A stretch of DNA of 64,000 nt, from the NCBI GenBank assembly GCA_037178855.1, contig JASJZC010000004.1:1922001-1986000 (forward strand). Reading direction: 5' to 3'. The stretch is from Oscheius sp. JU75 (lineage: Eukaryota > Nematoda > Chromadorea > Rhabditida > Rhabditidae). The position numbers and the translations under genes were made by a program. The notes beneath the pieces were generated by a model. The model saw only the letters and a list, made by a program, of their open reading frames with translations, made no database searches and had not been told where the DNA came from. Below are positions 35,187 through 48,289 of this stretch, one piece after another; positions within the stretch are counted from its first letter, which is position 1, and each line of letters begins with the position of its first letter.

Positions 35187-35430
35187 CGCAGGTTACCGCA
35201 TTTACACCAGGCTCTCACTTCCACTTTCATCTTCGGTGATAGTAAAGATTCCTGTTCTTTTATTTTTTCAAGTGAATTTTCGCGACATCCGTTCGACTCG
35301 CTGCAGTATGGTCTCTCTCTTGTTTACTTCAATAACTAGTCGAGGCATTCCGTTGCTTTGTGATCTCATCTCGGTATACGCAATCTGTCGTTCGCAGGAA
35401 AAGACTCGCTTTCACATCTAGCTGTCAGTC

Positions 35431-35637
35431 ATGGTTAACTCTCGTTTCCGTATTCATTTTGTTACGACCTGCCTCGTCTTAGGGACAATTGGAATCGCTT
35501 ATGGAACTTACGGTGTTGCAATGACAATCAAGGTAGCTCCTTTTGTTTCTACAAAAGCGCTTGCAGAAGTGGACTCGATCACCGTCACGCCAAATGCACG
35601 AGGAGATGGAGCAGTATCTTTACAGCAGAAAACCTAA
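35431..35637 (+). CDS. Small single-pass membrane protein, unknown
   Basis: An uninterrupted 68-residue frame: MVNSRFRIHFVTTCLVLGTI, GIAYGTYGVAMTIK, then a hydrophilic tail ending VSLQQKT. A short basic N-terminus before one membrane helix suggests a mitochondrial inner membrane or ER protein. CACATCTAG precedes the ATG by 9 nt and could accept a spliced leader. It starts 245 bp behind eIF5A on the same strand and converges on lonp-2. Family not recognised. Confidence 0.6.
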   Translation: MVNSRFRIHFVTTCLVLGTIGIAYGTYGVAMTIKVAPFVSTKALAEVDSITVTPNARGDGAVSLQQKT

Positions 35638-35683
35638 TTAGGATTACATTTTATTTACGCGGGTACATAAATTATGGTACAAA

Positions 35684-38451
35684 TCACAGCTTGGACAGTA
35701 CAGATCCACGCTCCTTCTTTTCCATCACACAGTTGAGCAGCGAGTCGATATCGTAAACAAACTTGATTTCCATCTGTTCTCGTAGATTCAGTTCTAGGTC
35801 AGATTCGGCATCTTTTCTATTTGCTTCGGGAAGCACGACCCTCCTAATGCCAGCTCGATGTGCTCCCAATACTTTCTCCTTGATTCCCCCAACCTAGGAC
35901 GAGCCACATCAGCTATTTTCGTATTGCTTACCGGCAAAACTTCGCCATTCAGGCTGATTTCTCCCGTCATAGCAGTGTCATTTCTTACGTTGATTCCGGA
36001 TGCGAGACTATACAGAGCAGACACGATAGCGGTTCCAGCCGAAGGACCATCCTTATCAATACCGCCAGACGGAAGGTGGACGTGTAGATCACAGTCAGTC
36101 AATGTAGGAATGTGATGTCTAGTCGAATTTGATCGGATCCAAGTTCTGGCAACATCAACACTTTCTCTCAGAACTTCTCCCAGTTTGCCAGTCATCATAA
36201 TTTTTCCACTTCCAGGACATTTACTCGTTTCGATTATGAGTACCTCTCCCCCTAAATATCATGACGTAGAGAGAGCTACAGGGCAACTACCGAAAGGTGT
36301 CCAGGCAAGACCAACACTTGTCCCGGTTCCGAACCGCTTCATTTTGCTGACCAATTCCAGTTTCGAGTACTTTTCTTTCTGCGAGAATGTATATTTTGGC
36401 GTTATCCAACAAACTTACTCCCAAGATTTGTTTAACATGGCACGAGTCGACAAGAATAGGCAAGTCAAGGTCGACCATACAATCTGCTTCAAAGTCCGCA
36501 TTGAGAGCTTCGGCCAGACTTAGTGCAGCATGTCGACACACCGTGGCCACACACCGCTCTAACTGTCGGACTCCTGATTCCCTTGTGTATCCTTCGACCA
36601 TGGTTTCAATTGCATCTGGTGTCAGGTTCAGATGATCCGGACAAATACCGTGTTTCATCATTTGTCTTGGGATTATGTGGTTGAGAGCGATTCTTGTCTT
36701 CTCGATGGTCGAGTAGCCGGACATTTCGATTATCTAGAAAGCGTGTATATGCTAAAATATTCAAACCCACCTCCATTCGATCGGATAGAGGACCATCTAG
36801 CTTGGAGAGATCATTGGCCGTTGTCACGAAGATGACATTAGACAGATCGAACGGGAGATTCAAGAAACTGAGAACTGTCAAGAATCAACAAAAGGAACTA
36901 ACTGGTCAACAAATGTCGAATTCTGTTCGGGGTCTAATACTTCCAAAAGAGCAGCAGATGGAGACCCATTCATACCGGCAAACTGAATGACATTATATCT
37001 TTTTTAGAATAGATGCCAACCAGTTTGTCAATCTCGTCGAGCAGAATGACCGGATTGTTCGTTCCAGCATGCTTCAGAGCCTGTAAAATACGTCCAGGCA
37101 TGGCAGCCACGTAGGTTCTTCGATGTCCCCGGATGTCACTCTCGTCTCTGATTCCTCCCAGAGAGATTCGCTCAAAACGACGACCCAACGATTCGGCGAT
37201 AGCCTTCGCCACCGACGTTTTCCCGATTCCTGGTGGGCCCGAAAAACAGAGGATTGGACCGCCAAGCTAAATACTCGTTAGATTGACAGCTGTCTATTAA
37301 CTAACATTGTCATTGAGTTTCTTGACTGCCAGATACTCGAGAACTCTCCTCTTCACGCTATCCATTCCTTCGTGAGAAGCATCCAGCATCATTCTGGCCT
37401 GAAGACATTGGTCAAGATAATCATTCTCAAACCTTCTGAATGTCGATGACGTCCTTTGTCGCATTGCTCCAAGGAATAGAGGCCACCAGTTCCAAATAGT
37501 TAGTCAGCACGTGGTGCTCTTGGTTCTGTGGGCTGGCTCCCATGGATCGCAGACGTTCAAAATCAGCCCAGACTCTCTCCTGGATGTTCTCAGGCAATCC
37601 GACCTTTTTCAATTTCGCCTCCAACTCCTCAATACTATTCTTCGCCTTTCCTCCATTGACTTTACGCGTCTTTGCGTTTGGAGCCAATAAAGCCTCGATT
37701 CGGGAAGAATCTCTCTCCAAACTCGTCTCACCCAATGACTGAGCGTACTCCTTGATCCATTCGATAGCCATAAAGACACGACGAGAGATATCCAGAGTGG
37801 AGAGATAGTCGAGAAGAGAGGAATACTCCACATCCGTGAGAGCAGACACACTGAGTAATTCTGTTATTGGATTCTATACACTTACCAGAGATCAGTAAGA
37901 CGATCAAAATCCTCATCCGACACAAGTTTCTTTATCGCGTGTGCTAATTCGAAACTGTCCACAGTGATCCCGCTGGCCAGAGTTGCTGCCAAAACGAGGA
38001 AGTCTTTCTTGGCTGTCGCAGGTAACTCTCCTTTCACGGAATAAAGCTGTTTGACAGTGCAGATTGGAAGAGCAAACTGTTGGATTCTCGCTCTGGAGAC
38101 ACCTGAAGAATTTCTATTCTTTCAGTACTGAGAATTGTCAAACCAGAGAGATGAAGAGTATACTGTACGTGGTTGTTGTATTTCCAGCAGACTACCTGTT
38201 CCACCAAAGCAACCGTTCCCGTCTCGAAGACCTTCTTCTCTTGTTCAATTCGGTAAGCCACCAAAATCAATGACTTGCCGGGACCTGTTTTGTTAATCAC
38301 AAAACGGTCCAGCATGGCCAAACTATGTATCTTATAATAATAGCAGAACACATACAACTCACTTGGTCTTACTCCGAATCGGAACTTTCAGTTTGGCCTC
38401 AGGAAGGAGGACACCTTTAGTTATTAGCAGAACTGGCAACTCCATTTCCAT
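35684..38451 (-). CDS. lonp-2: Peroxisomal Lon protease (LONP2)
   Basis: Many short exons encode about 770 residues. The N-terminal substrate domain begins [20 protein letters not shown]. The AAA+ module has Walker [14 protein letters not shown], Walker [11 protein letters not shown], and sensor region [20 protein letters not shown]. The protease domain has [17 protein letters not shown] with the catalytic Ser in GPSAG and the catalytic Lys in [15 protein letters not shown]. The last residues are VLSKL, ending in the canonical SKL peroxisomal signal, which separates it from mitochondrial LONP1. It degrades damaged peroxisomal matrix proteins and helps process imported enzymes. All active-site residues are intact. 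Confidence 0.95.
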
Positions 38452-38952
38452 AGGAGAACAGATGGTCGAGTGAAGGAGAAATAGCAGGGTACAATGTACG
38501 CGGTAGACCCGAGGTTGGCCTTGTTTGTAATCTCAGACGAGGAGGAATTAAGAAAAGGGTAAGCAAGAATGATGGTCAATTGATTGTTCGCTGATCAATC
38601 AACAGCTGATAACGCGAAATGCACGTGAGTTTTAAATTCCGTTTTCAAGGCTCAAAGAAGGGAGCTTCTGTCACCGTTTATCAATAATACAAAAGACTTA
38701 AACACCGTTGCACACAATAAATACACAATAGTTATCACACTAGAAGGCTAGACAGAAAGGGCTTCTTTGCTTACCCAGATATGGCTCAAAAACACTAGAC
38801 TGAGCTGGTCAACAGCAGGGCTTTAAAATGCTAGGTTACATCAGGTGGAGGGGATATCTTACGAAGGGGACTTTGTACAATTTACAATTATATTAAGTTA
38901 GGAATAAGTTAAAAGAATACACTACATAAATAAGAGCTAGTTACAGGCTGGG
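38452..38952. other. Intergenic spacer, no gene seen
   Basis: About 500 bp between the zinc-finger gene (downstream end) and lonp-2, both on the minus strand. AT-rich near 38880-38940; no exon or structured RNA was recognised. Confidence 0.5.
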
Positions 38953-40258
38953 TCACTCTACTGGCTCGGTTTTGATTTCCATCTGGTCATCCATAGTAGA
39001 CTCACTGGTAATCTCTCCTTTCACCTCACTCTTTACAGGATTATCCGTGATCCGAGCATTATCTCTCATTGCCTGGAGGACAGCAGAGACGTTCGGAAGA
39101 CCCATCGAAGCTGTAAATGGTTTGTTTCAAAATACTCCGCACAACTTACAGATGAAATGAGTCGTGTCTCTCAGTAGATGCTTATGGATAATGTGAAGAC
39201 GGAAGCTCTTTCTGCTCCCCATCACAGAATCACATATTGGGCACTGGTTGACGAGAGTCTGATCAGTCAGCAGCTCCTGCATCTGAGTGATTTTCTCCCA
39301 TATTCCGCCAACAGAATTACTGACATGACCGACCAGGTGTGCGTCTCGATTCTACAAGACAATTCGGATAGGAAGCAGGGGGACCTACATGCCGGGTATT
39401 GAAGACTTTCGGACAGTACTCACAAGGCCACTGGGTTAAAATCTGACGGTGGGCAAAATGCACCCGTCTCTCATGAGCTCGAACTTCCTCGACCGCTGAA
39501 CTACTTTTAAACGCAATATTTTGAAAACCCACTTTTGAAAGACTTGTAACAGCAACGGCACTCCATGAAGGCATTGTCACCCTTTCGATCTTGGTAGTGG
39601 TCCCGAAGATGGCTGTCCATATTAGCTGCTACAAACTGCTTGCAAATCCGACAGACATAGTTGTTTCGGATTCCTTTGATCGTGATGCTGCATGTGGTAC
39701 ACCGAAAGAGACGAGCAAACGAATGCTGAGAGAGTTCATAAACGAAATTCATAAACTGATCTCACTTTCATGTGAATGTGTTCATGAAGCTGATGATGTT
39801 TCACGAACAACGATCCACACTCACATTTGTGCTTTGGTATAGCCTGGGCGTTCTCAACCTTGGGCTCTTCCTTATGGTTTATCTCGATAATTTCTAAAGA
39901 CTCCGATAAACGAATAACGTGAAGGAACTACCGATATCTTCAAAAGTTGGAGACTGTGAGCCATTGGAATCCGTCTCATGACCGCTATCACTAGTCCCAA
40001 TACTTTCACTGCTCGAAGTTGAACGTTTCCTATCTCCGTCAAAGTAGTGAATGTCAGGACGCCTCCGGAAAGAAGGGATTGCAGTTATGAACTCTGTTGA
40101 ACTGGTCTTTTTGAATACAGCAGAGAATATATCGTCGTACTTCTTCTGTACATTCTGCAGCCGTCCTTTCAAACGAGTGTCATAAGCGCGGCTGAAATGA
40201 TTGAACAAATATCTGATGAAAGGTACCTCGCAGCTTCTGAAGAGGCTGTTGGAGTCAT
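38953..40258 (-). CDS. C2H2 zinc-finger protein
   Basis: About eight exons encode roughly 350 residues. The N-terminal part (MTPTASSEASRAYDTRLKGR, then RPDIHYFDGDRKRSTSSSES) is disordered. Five C2H2-like fingers follow: HKCECGSLFVKHHQLHEHIH, YVCRICKQFVAANMDSHLRD, MECRCCYKSF...HERRVH, WPCEYCPKVFNTRHNRDAHL and NQCPICDSVMGSRKSFRLHI. The tail (MRDNARITDNPVKSEVKGE, EIKTEPVE) has two VK/IKxE sumoylation-like sites. It is probably a DNA-binding nuclear protein of an unassigned nematode ZTF class. Several introns fall inside fingers. Confidence 0.8.
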
Positions 40259-40901
40259 AGCGGCCTAGAGACCGGATAGCTTGCAGTCTCTGAAAGTAAG
40301 AGCTATAAAACTAATGGTATATTTATTTGAGGTAGTAGTTGTAAAAACACTCAAAACCCTAACGAAAGTAAAACCTAGCGATACGAGAAAGGAGCTATTC
40401 GAACCTGTTCAGATATCTTTCAAAGATGCAGCTCCATGGTGAATGGGTGAGACACCGAATCTGCAAAACCAGTTTGTTCGGACGCCACGTGTACTACGGA
40501 GAAAAATGGACTGTACGTAAAGTCATTTGCTGCAGAAAGCAAAAGAAAGGCCAGCGGATAGAAGCGCATAAACCAGATTGGATCGCTTATGGAAATGATT
40601 CGCTGCGGGTCCATGCCTTTTACCGATCGATAACAACAGCGTGAGGGAGGTTCGCCCGTTTCGTGAGCTCCGGTCACTGCAAACAACAAAAGTCGAACGT
40701 CACAAAGGAGAACATAACAGGGATGTATTATTTGAGCAATTAATCGCCCGATGATGCATTGGAACCACGTAGATGTTTGCCACCCTGGCCGAATTGATTA
40801 CCGGAACGGAAAACACTGATAAGAACGGGAACACAACAGAAAAAAAGTTTTCTCAATGGGGGTCAGCAGAATAATTTACTAGGAAACCAATAGATACCCG
40901 T
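40259..40901. other. Intergenic region with weak small ORF
   Basis: On the minus strand a frame from about 40617 to 40420 encodes 65 residues beginning MDPQRIISISDPIWFMRFYP with one hydrophobic stretch (LAFLLLSAAN). It could be a small membrane or secreted protein, but there is no homology and overlapping frames exist on the other strand. Nothing else was recognised. Confidence 0.3.
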
Positions 40902-43834
40902 CTACAAATTTCTTTTTACAAGTTTCTCCAGCCTCTTCATACTGTTACTCTCGGCCAGACCGTCGGCAGCCATGGACACAACAGCGTTTAAAGCCTGACT
41001 GGCTGAAAGTTGGGGAGCAACTGGAGCCAGAGGATCAGTACCTCCGAATTTGACTCTGAAAATGTGTTTCCTTGATTCAGAACGAACTAACCGGTATGCC
41101 TGAACAATGGCAATTTGATCCATTCGCTTCATTCCACTCATTTCAAGAACTTTCTGCAGTTCCGAAGCGTTGGATTCTGGGAGCAGTGTTGAATAGTAGT
41201 CAACAAATGCCTCCGGTGAGTCGAAGTTCGACATAACTACCTAATCAGGATTGATCTTGTCTGGGTACTATTCAACTCACTTTCAAAATCATTTCAGCCT
41301 TATTCAGCGCGGTATTGACCCCCATAATGTAGGTCGTCGGTGGTTTGATACTAATGGAACTCTCTACAGATGGCATTTGGAGCAGAAATGCTTTCAAAGA
41401 ATGAGTGTCCAGTAGCAATTGTTCGGCTCCTAAGGCCAGATAGATAATGTAGAAAATGTGAACTAACCATGGAGACTGACTGGTTTGCAACGGAAAAGAG
41501 CACCGACAAACTTGTGGGACAGCTGGGTTGCAAGTTTCAAACAGAGATGAGCAAAGTATTTGCGACGATCAGATAGCAAATCTCGGAGCTGTGGAATCGC
41601 CTGACGAAGGTGCGCTCGCATTGATGAAATAAACGGTGATTCATCTCCAACATGATCAACTGTTGACCAACTGGAAATAGAGTTAGTCAAGAATAAAGAA
41701 AGAATACCTTATTTTGGAAATAGCCTGGAGTGCTGCGTCACATACTCCCTCAACGTCTTGAACAAGTACAGCCAATGACTGGTTCGCGATTCCATAAAAG
41801 GCTTCAATTTCCTGGTTGAGGTCGATTCCGGGCAGCCGCTGGTTCAGTTTCTCTTGAAGCTGATGGGTAGTCTCGGCACACCAATCGGCTGTGGCCAAAA
41901 TACAACAGGCGAGGAACTGTTGGTCAGAAGTGAGGCTAAAGAGAGAATCCTTCAAATAGAAGTTTTACTCACCGAATGTGAGCAGCCTCATCTCGCATAA
42001 GATTGAACAGATTTGCGGCACTCGACCCCGAAGTGTGAATTGCCGAGGAGGGGAGAAACGCTGTGAGACAGCTATGAGTATAGTTTCTCAAACAGATTTT
42101 TACCACACCAACAACATCTCTGAACAGAGGAACAATTGAAAGTATGGTACCATGACCTACTTCAGAAGAACATCCGGCTTGCTGCTGAGTTTGCTCGACT
42201 CTGTGATGACCTTCTTCAATAGAAGGAACATATCGGCAGAAGATGGAAGAGGTACAGCGTGTGTACTATTCTCTCTAGATGGTCGTTCCGCGCCCGATCT
42301 TTAGAATTATATTTATTAAACGGAAACAAAATGGAAGTACCTTATTTTAGTCGCACAACCTTCGACAAAATCATTGAGAGTTTTCTCTTGTGTTGCGATG
42401 AAGACGTCTAGGAACGGATCGAAAACACTCCACAAGCACTGAAAATCTGATTACAATATCTGAGTAAGTCTCTGACTTTTTCAAAAGTGAAGGTTGGTTT
42501 AGGCGGGAACCTTTTCAGAAGAATGTTCTCAAACATCTTTGTATGATGGATTGCATGTCCAAGTTGCTTCCACTCCAAGTCTTGCTTTCTACGTGTCATC
42601 ATCCTCACCAACACTCCTCTGAAACCAAAAGTGCCTAACAAGGGATAAATTACTTGGTACTATAACAGAACTCCTTTGTCAGTTGTAGGCCGATTTCCCA
42701 ATCAGCAGGGAATATTTTGGCAAAGCCGGCTCTATCAAAGTCCATCATTTTCCTTACGTACCACTTGTATCTGAAGAAGAGCATTTGACTATCCTAAAAC
42801 AACCGAACCGCTCTTCAACTTTGTCGATCCATGCTCCTTCCTCATTTTCAGCGAACAAGAGGTTGTACTCGGTCAGCTGCTGGTCAATGAACCACTTACA
42901 GAGGTTTTCTCTGACACCACCATCGAGTGCCGCCGCTACTCGACACATATCCGTGACTCTTTCATTGAGTTGTCCAGACTGGAAAGTGAAAAATTGAACG
43001 AAGATAAGGACTCGAACCTGGAAAGCAGCCTTCAGATCCACAATGAGTTGCCCGGTAAGTTGTTGTTTCAACTGTTCCAGTTTCCCTGTTATGTGTGAGA
43101 TCTGTTGACTCTCACGAAACTCTTCAAACAGTTGAAGGACGTTCAGTATGGCCGGTAGTTGACGAGCAATGGACGAATAGTCCTTTTTCAAAATCCACTC
43201 GTCTAGACAGAGACTGAACTAAGTGACTACTGGAAGTTACCGAGAGAGTCAACTCCTGTGAGTAGGATATGAAGATGGTGAAGTGTTGTAATAGAGGAAG
43301 TGAGGTTCTTCTTGGCCACATCCAGTTGCTTGATGTCTCTTGTCATCTCTTTCACTAGCTAAACCGAGCTTAGAAATTCCCAAAGACGGTGTATACTTCA
43401 TCGGACGAGCGTGTCTTTCCTTTGATGCAGTCGATCCGCAACTCGAACCGTTCCATCGCTCTTTGAGCTTCTCTAAGAGTAGCAAAACCCACCTCATGTA
43501 TTGACCCGTGAGATTCAACCAACTGTGCCTAAAGAAGAGTCTGATTTGCCCAAGAAACTTTTACAAGATCAGTGTCTAGTTCTGCTATTTCCGCCTCGAC
43601 CTGGGCTATCACACTGTCCAACTGGGTCAGTGACTGTTCTGTTGGGAAAAGCTCATTTATCTGATTGGTGAGATCCATTTCTGGCCGGCAGAATTCACTT
43701 TTGCACATATCTGAACGGGTTAAGTTTAAGTGGTTCACGAGGAGCACACCTTCCAAAATAGAATCTGTGGCATCGCTAATGGGAAGATCGCTTATGCTGT
43801 CGAGATCAAAAGACTGCTGTGAAATATCATCCAT
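40902..43834 (-). CDS. vps-53: VPS53, GARP/EARP tethering complex subunit
   Basis: More than a dozen exons encode about 750 residues. The start [20 protein letters not shown] is followed by the family hallmark [20 protein letters not shown]. Then come a long helical region with coiled coil, [35 protein letters not shown] sequence near 42700, and the C-terminal block [41 protein letters not shown]53 joins VPS51, 52 and 54 (GARP) or VPS50 (EARP) to tether endosome vesicles at the Golgi. ATG 43834 is chosen; the frame extends six more bases to a GTG that is not needed. Confidence 0.88.
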
Positions 43835-44138
43835 TTTCACTAGAAGTCAAAATTGTGGTGAAAAGTGTGGGGGTGTTTATAATAGAGCGCACTTACTGCC
43901 GACCACTTGAGAGCCAAACTCTCCCAGTGACCCCATATAAGACTTTGCCGTCGGGGGAGAATTGTAACCCACGAATGGGGGAAAGATGGATTCTTCTATA
44001 TGACTCGTAAGAGCGTACGAGTATAACTACTACCACAGCAACTACGGATAAACTTATAGCATGTCCCGATAACTAACCATAAGGTGATCTTCTGAAAAGT
44101 TTGCAGTGGTAATAGGTAGACCCTTATGGTAGTTTCAT

Positions 44139-45046
44139 ATGAAGGAAGTGGAACTAATCTCTGAAAGCACTGTGCTTCATTGTCAAGACAGAATCTCGAT
44201 TGGCATTTTCGACCAGCAAATCATTCGACAGAAGCGGAAATACTACTCTCAGAGAGTGAAATCCATGCAGGATCCGTCCATGAGGACACAGTACAGAGCA
44301 GTTCTTGATAAGCGAGGCGGATATTCTCTGCCTCTTCCAGAGTCAAACTTGAATGAATTTTGAGAAAAAGACTTCTCAAAGGTCTGTTAGTATGTGTATT
44401 TCTTTGTTGAAACGTGTTTCAGATGCATTACAGGACCTTAGTTTGGACGATGAGGCTGAGTCAGAACGTGAACCAACTTTTGAATAAAAACTTGACCAAA
44501 TTTTTTGGATTCGTATGCGAGTATTGGATTCAAAGAAGAATTCGAGGCTCTTGATGTCTCTTAAGTTCATTTGAAGAAGTCACTCTTCAAATTCCCGAAT
44601 AATTTCATCAATGTCGTCGAGGTTGTTTATATTCCTTCCGAGTCATGACTCTTTGAGAAATGGCGATTGCTAACTGGAACTACAATCTTCACAATCTGTT
44701 GATATATGGTGTCGTCAACCTAACCGATCTGACAGTAGCAGTTACAACTTCGACCACTATTTTTCCGAAACTGAGAATACTTTTCTCATTCCAAACCCCG
44801 ACATTGTCTCTCTTGTTGTGATCTGCAAGAGGGGTATAGAAGTGGCCTGACTTATGGGTACCTCTCCCCGAAGATTTGTACGTTGACCGCTACTTGTCTC
44901 TGACGAACGCCTTTGCCCGCTGCTACGTCCACTGGACTATTGTGGATACCGTGGAGTTCCTGATACACCTTTTAAACCCAGGGCTTAACGAAAAAAAAAA
45001 CCAATCATACGTTCAAGAATTGATTTATAGCCTATTAATGCAACAA
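44139..45046 (+). pseudogene. Decayed coding fragments, origin unknown
   Basis: Several protein-like segments lie in order on the plus strand but in different frames and broken by stops. 44139-44363 reads MKEVELISESTVLHCQDRIS and RQKRKYYSQRVKSMQDPSMR. After an acceptor at about 44421, DALQDLSLDDEAESEREPTF ends in a stop. Near 44600 FINVVEVVYIPSES and LFEKWRLLTGTTIF are separated by TGA. Near 44745 YNFDHYFSETENTFLIPNPD and IVSLVVICKRGIEVA end in TGA. Near 44876 YVDRYLSLTNAFARCYVHWT follows. The pieces look once coding. No family was recognised; it may also be a real gene with exons I could not join. Confidence 0.35.
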
Positions 45047-47778
45047 TCAACGCAGAGTGGTTTTTGAGAAACTTTCAATTTTCTTCAGAATTCGCCGGAG
45101 ATCATCTCTTCCCAGAACCTAAACGATCTGTCTAGACAATAGCAAATCTAGATATTACCTTGTCAATGTGAATTTCCGGCTTGGCAAGCAATATTCCAGC
45201 ATCTACGACAGCCTGATGGTCTTCAATGGCGTAACAAGAAGCAAGATATAGTTCAATGACTCCGGAGCAGGAAATGTTCCTGACTTTGGTCATCTCTTCG
45301 GATCTCTGAGTCTAAATAACTCGAAATTAAAATGTAGAATTATTACGAACCTGGTCCGGCAACTGACAGTACCATCCTCTATGTAAAAGAAGCTTCTCGA
45401 TGAGTTCAATAGTTTTCTGCTTCATAGTTTGCGCCGTTGACTTCCTTCTTCCGATCTCGGCCTCTCTATTCATGTCCTTCACTGCCTGGGCTGTAGCCTG
45501 TTGCAGTCGCATTTCGCGGAAATTGATGTTCGCTGTAGAGGGTCTCGATCTGAACAAGGTTATGCTAAAAGATATAAAGTGAGACTCACTTAGCATCGGT
45601 TAGGAGCTTCTTGATCTGGATAGCTTGCTCAGAGAACTTCTCACAAGATGGGAATGCTTCCTAAAAAATATTTTCTTTGAGGCATACCAAAAAAGTTACG
45701 AAATGGTAGAGATAGTGACATTCGTACTCGGCAATATTGCTGGCATAAACAGGTGCCAGACTCTTGAGAGGAGCTGAAAAATGATTATGACCAGAGAGAC
45801 AAAAAAACGCACCTGAATCTTGGACAGTCTTCAATTTTTCCGGGACTTGGAACCTTACACTTTCCGTTAGAACTTCGATAGCGGTCTGATGATCGTCGTT
45901 CACGGTGAAATATCGAACGAGGCAGTTGATTTGGGAGAGACAACTGTCCAATGTACGCTCTCCGTTAATAAGCAGCCAACGCAAGTTGTCAATGCGTGTG
46001 ATAGGACGGAGATCTCCCTAAAAACTCCATTTTAAGAGGGGGCAAACAGACGAACTGTTTCAGAGGCTGCAGTAATAGCCATGTAATCCCTGTCGAAGTC
46101 GGACGATTCCAGTGCAAGAAGATATTCGCCACGATTGACGTCGCCCTGGACATCTGAAGAACATTTTGAAAGGATCAATGTGAAGAAACGAACGTTCCAT
46201 GATGTCCTGAAGACGATCTTCTGCAGTTTGGCGAGGCAGGAACGATGCAAAGAAGGGAATAACTCCGAAAGATGCCTTCTCAACCAGACGGTCGATGTAA
46301 AGTGTAAACAGCGTTGTGGCGGCCACTTCCTGAAAAGCACTTTGATAAAAGGATGAGAAAAGAGCATACATCGTGTTGGTGCTGTTTAAGTCTTGCAATT
46401 GTGCCCAAGGTTGCCATGAATCTGACGAACTGATCGTCCATAGAGGATCCAGCGGCAAGACGATTTTCCGTGTGATCGACTAGCCAGTTGATTAACCCGT
46501 CCCAATCATCACGCAGCAGATAAGGGTAGATCGAATAGTATGGAGACTTCTCTTCCTAGAACACTAATGAATTTAATACAAGCAAAAAACCTTACAGCTG
46601 TGATTTCTGAAAAGATGGTTTGAACAGACTTTGGGACATCTTCCAGGTACTCTCCGGTACAAGCCTCAAGTAGCATGTTCATAAGAGCAGCGTTGGCAAA
46701 ACACCACAGTCGATCAGAGGTCCGTGTAGCCATTGACAGAATAGGCTGAAGACGACCAGAGACAGCTGCCCATAGCATGCGTGTGTAGGTGCCAGTGGTC
46801 GACGCTTGATGATCGACCATTTTGTGGAAAAGACGAGCCGAAGCGAGCCATCTCTTGGCGATGTAGTGATTTTCGTTCATAGGATCACTTGATGAAAGTC
46901 GAGGATCGACGAGGAACTTGTACAATTTAATCGGAGCAGCTACAGCGGGCAGCCCATTGTCATGAGCCAATTGAATAGCCTGAAAAAACCTTTGCTTACT
47001 TTTTGAAGGAAAACAACAAACCTCGTCAATTTTGCAGCTTCGAATGCAACTGAACACTGCTCTGATGTGTCTATTAAGCACTTCTTGGTCCTCTTCTGGG
47101 GCTGCCGCATCGAAGTCTAGTCCATATCCCTTCTGTCCAGATGATAGAGCACGAAGACTTCCAGAACGAGCATTGTGAATTTTGCCGAGTAAGGCATATT
47201 CCTCGGCCAAGTCTCCGAAACTTCCAGCATCGATCCCTTCGGCATCTTGGCACCATCTCCAAAGGGCGTAGATTTGACGAAAGTCCTTGTTTCCACAAAT
47301 AAGGCTGGCCAATGTGGAAGTATCCTTATACTGCTCAAACTCTTCGACAAGTTCTTGTTCACACATCAATAGTCCATACCCTCGGACTTCCAGGAATGCA
47401 TGTCTGCTAGCTGATTTTACTCCAGAATGTCTCGGCTCTTTCTTGTGCAGAATATCCATCGCTTTGTAAAGACTCAGGGAATTCTTAGTGGTTTAATAAG
47501 AAAGAGAGCCAAAGGGAACCAACATGGTAAAGCTCAGGCCATATGTCTAGCTCCGGAGAATTTTTGAGATCGAGCAACGTTGAATGGAAATCGGAATTGA
47601 TAGTCTCTCCCACTAAAAGTTTGTGTGAATAAAACAACAATAGAAACCAACGTTCGCGGAAAATACTTTCGGTATCACCACGTTCTACATTGTTATCCTC
47701 TAGCAGCCAATTGTCCATGTCGGCAGTGCCGTCATCATCAGAGGGCCTAGCTGCCCTTATCCCTGACATATTCAGCAT
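45047..47778 (-). CDS. npp-5: Nucleoporin NUP107
   Basis: Minus-strand exons encode about 820 helical residues. The start MLNMSGIRAARPSDDDGTAD is acidic and disordered. Then come LWRWCQDAEGIDAGSFGDLA, AIQLAHDNGLPAVAAPIKLY, ANAALMNMLLEACTGEYLED, YLLRDDWDGLINWLVDHTEN and RWLLINGERTLDSCLSQINC. The order of these alpha-solenoid segments, and the drying-up of motifs toward LGRDDLRRILKKIESFSKTT at the end, fit NUP107/Nup84 of the Y-shaped outer scaffold of the nuclear pore; in C. elegans NPP-5, also at kinetochores. A second ATG three codons downstream (MSGIRA) is an equally plausible start. Confidence 0.87.
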
Positions 47779-48289
47779 TGTCTGCTCTAAACATGGTTGA
47801 TAAAAAAAGAAGTATAGAGAGAAAGAAAGAAACTAAGAAACAAAGGAGATCAGGATTTCGAGTTTTGAATTCGGAAAATACATCGCAGCCAAGGTCTCAT
47901 CGCGAATCGTGTACCTGATAATCTGTGTCCCTTTGCATTGACCAAGAAAGTCACAAAAATTCCTTGTCAAAAAGAAATGGAAGTTAAAGTCATGTCATTA
48001 GCGTGAGGTTTTCCCGCAAAACACGCCCGTTTGTGAAGAATTCAAACAGCGGATTCAGTTTTTGCTTATTTTATAATTTTTGTCGTAAAATTTCTTTGGT
48101 GAAGTCATTTCGAGAGCGTAACCAAAGGGGTAACACCAGACAGATTTTCACAAGAGTAATGTATTTTGACGTGGTCAACTAGCAACAATAACATAAAAAC
48201 TAGAGTTTAAAACAAGCTCTCTAGTGTTAGTTGACCTGTAAGATTGTCAGTTGCTCGCACTTCTCCATTGACTTCTTTGCCTACTTGCT
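47779..48289. other. Divergent intergenic region
   Basis: About 510 bp between npp-5 and the plus-strand coiled-coil gene. AT-rich, with no exon or RNA gene recognised. Confidence 0.5.
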
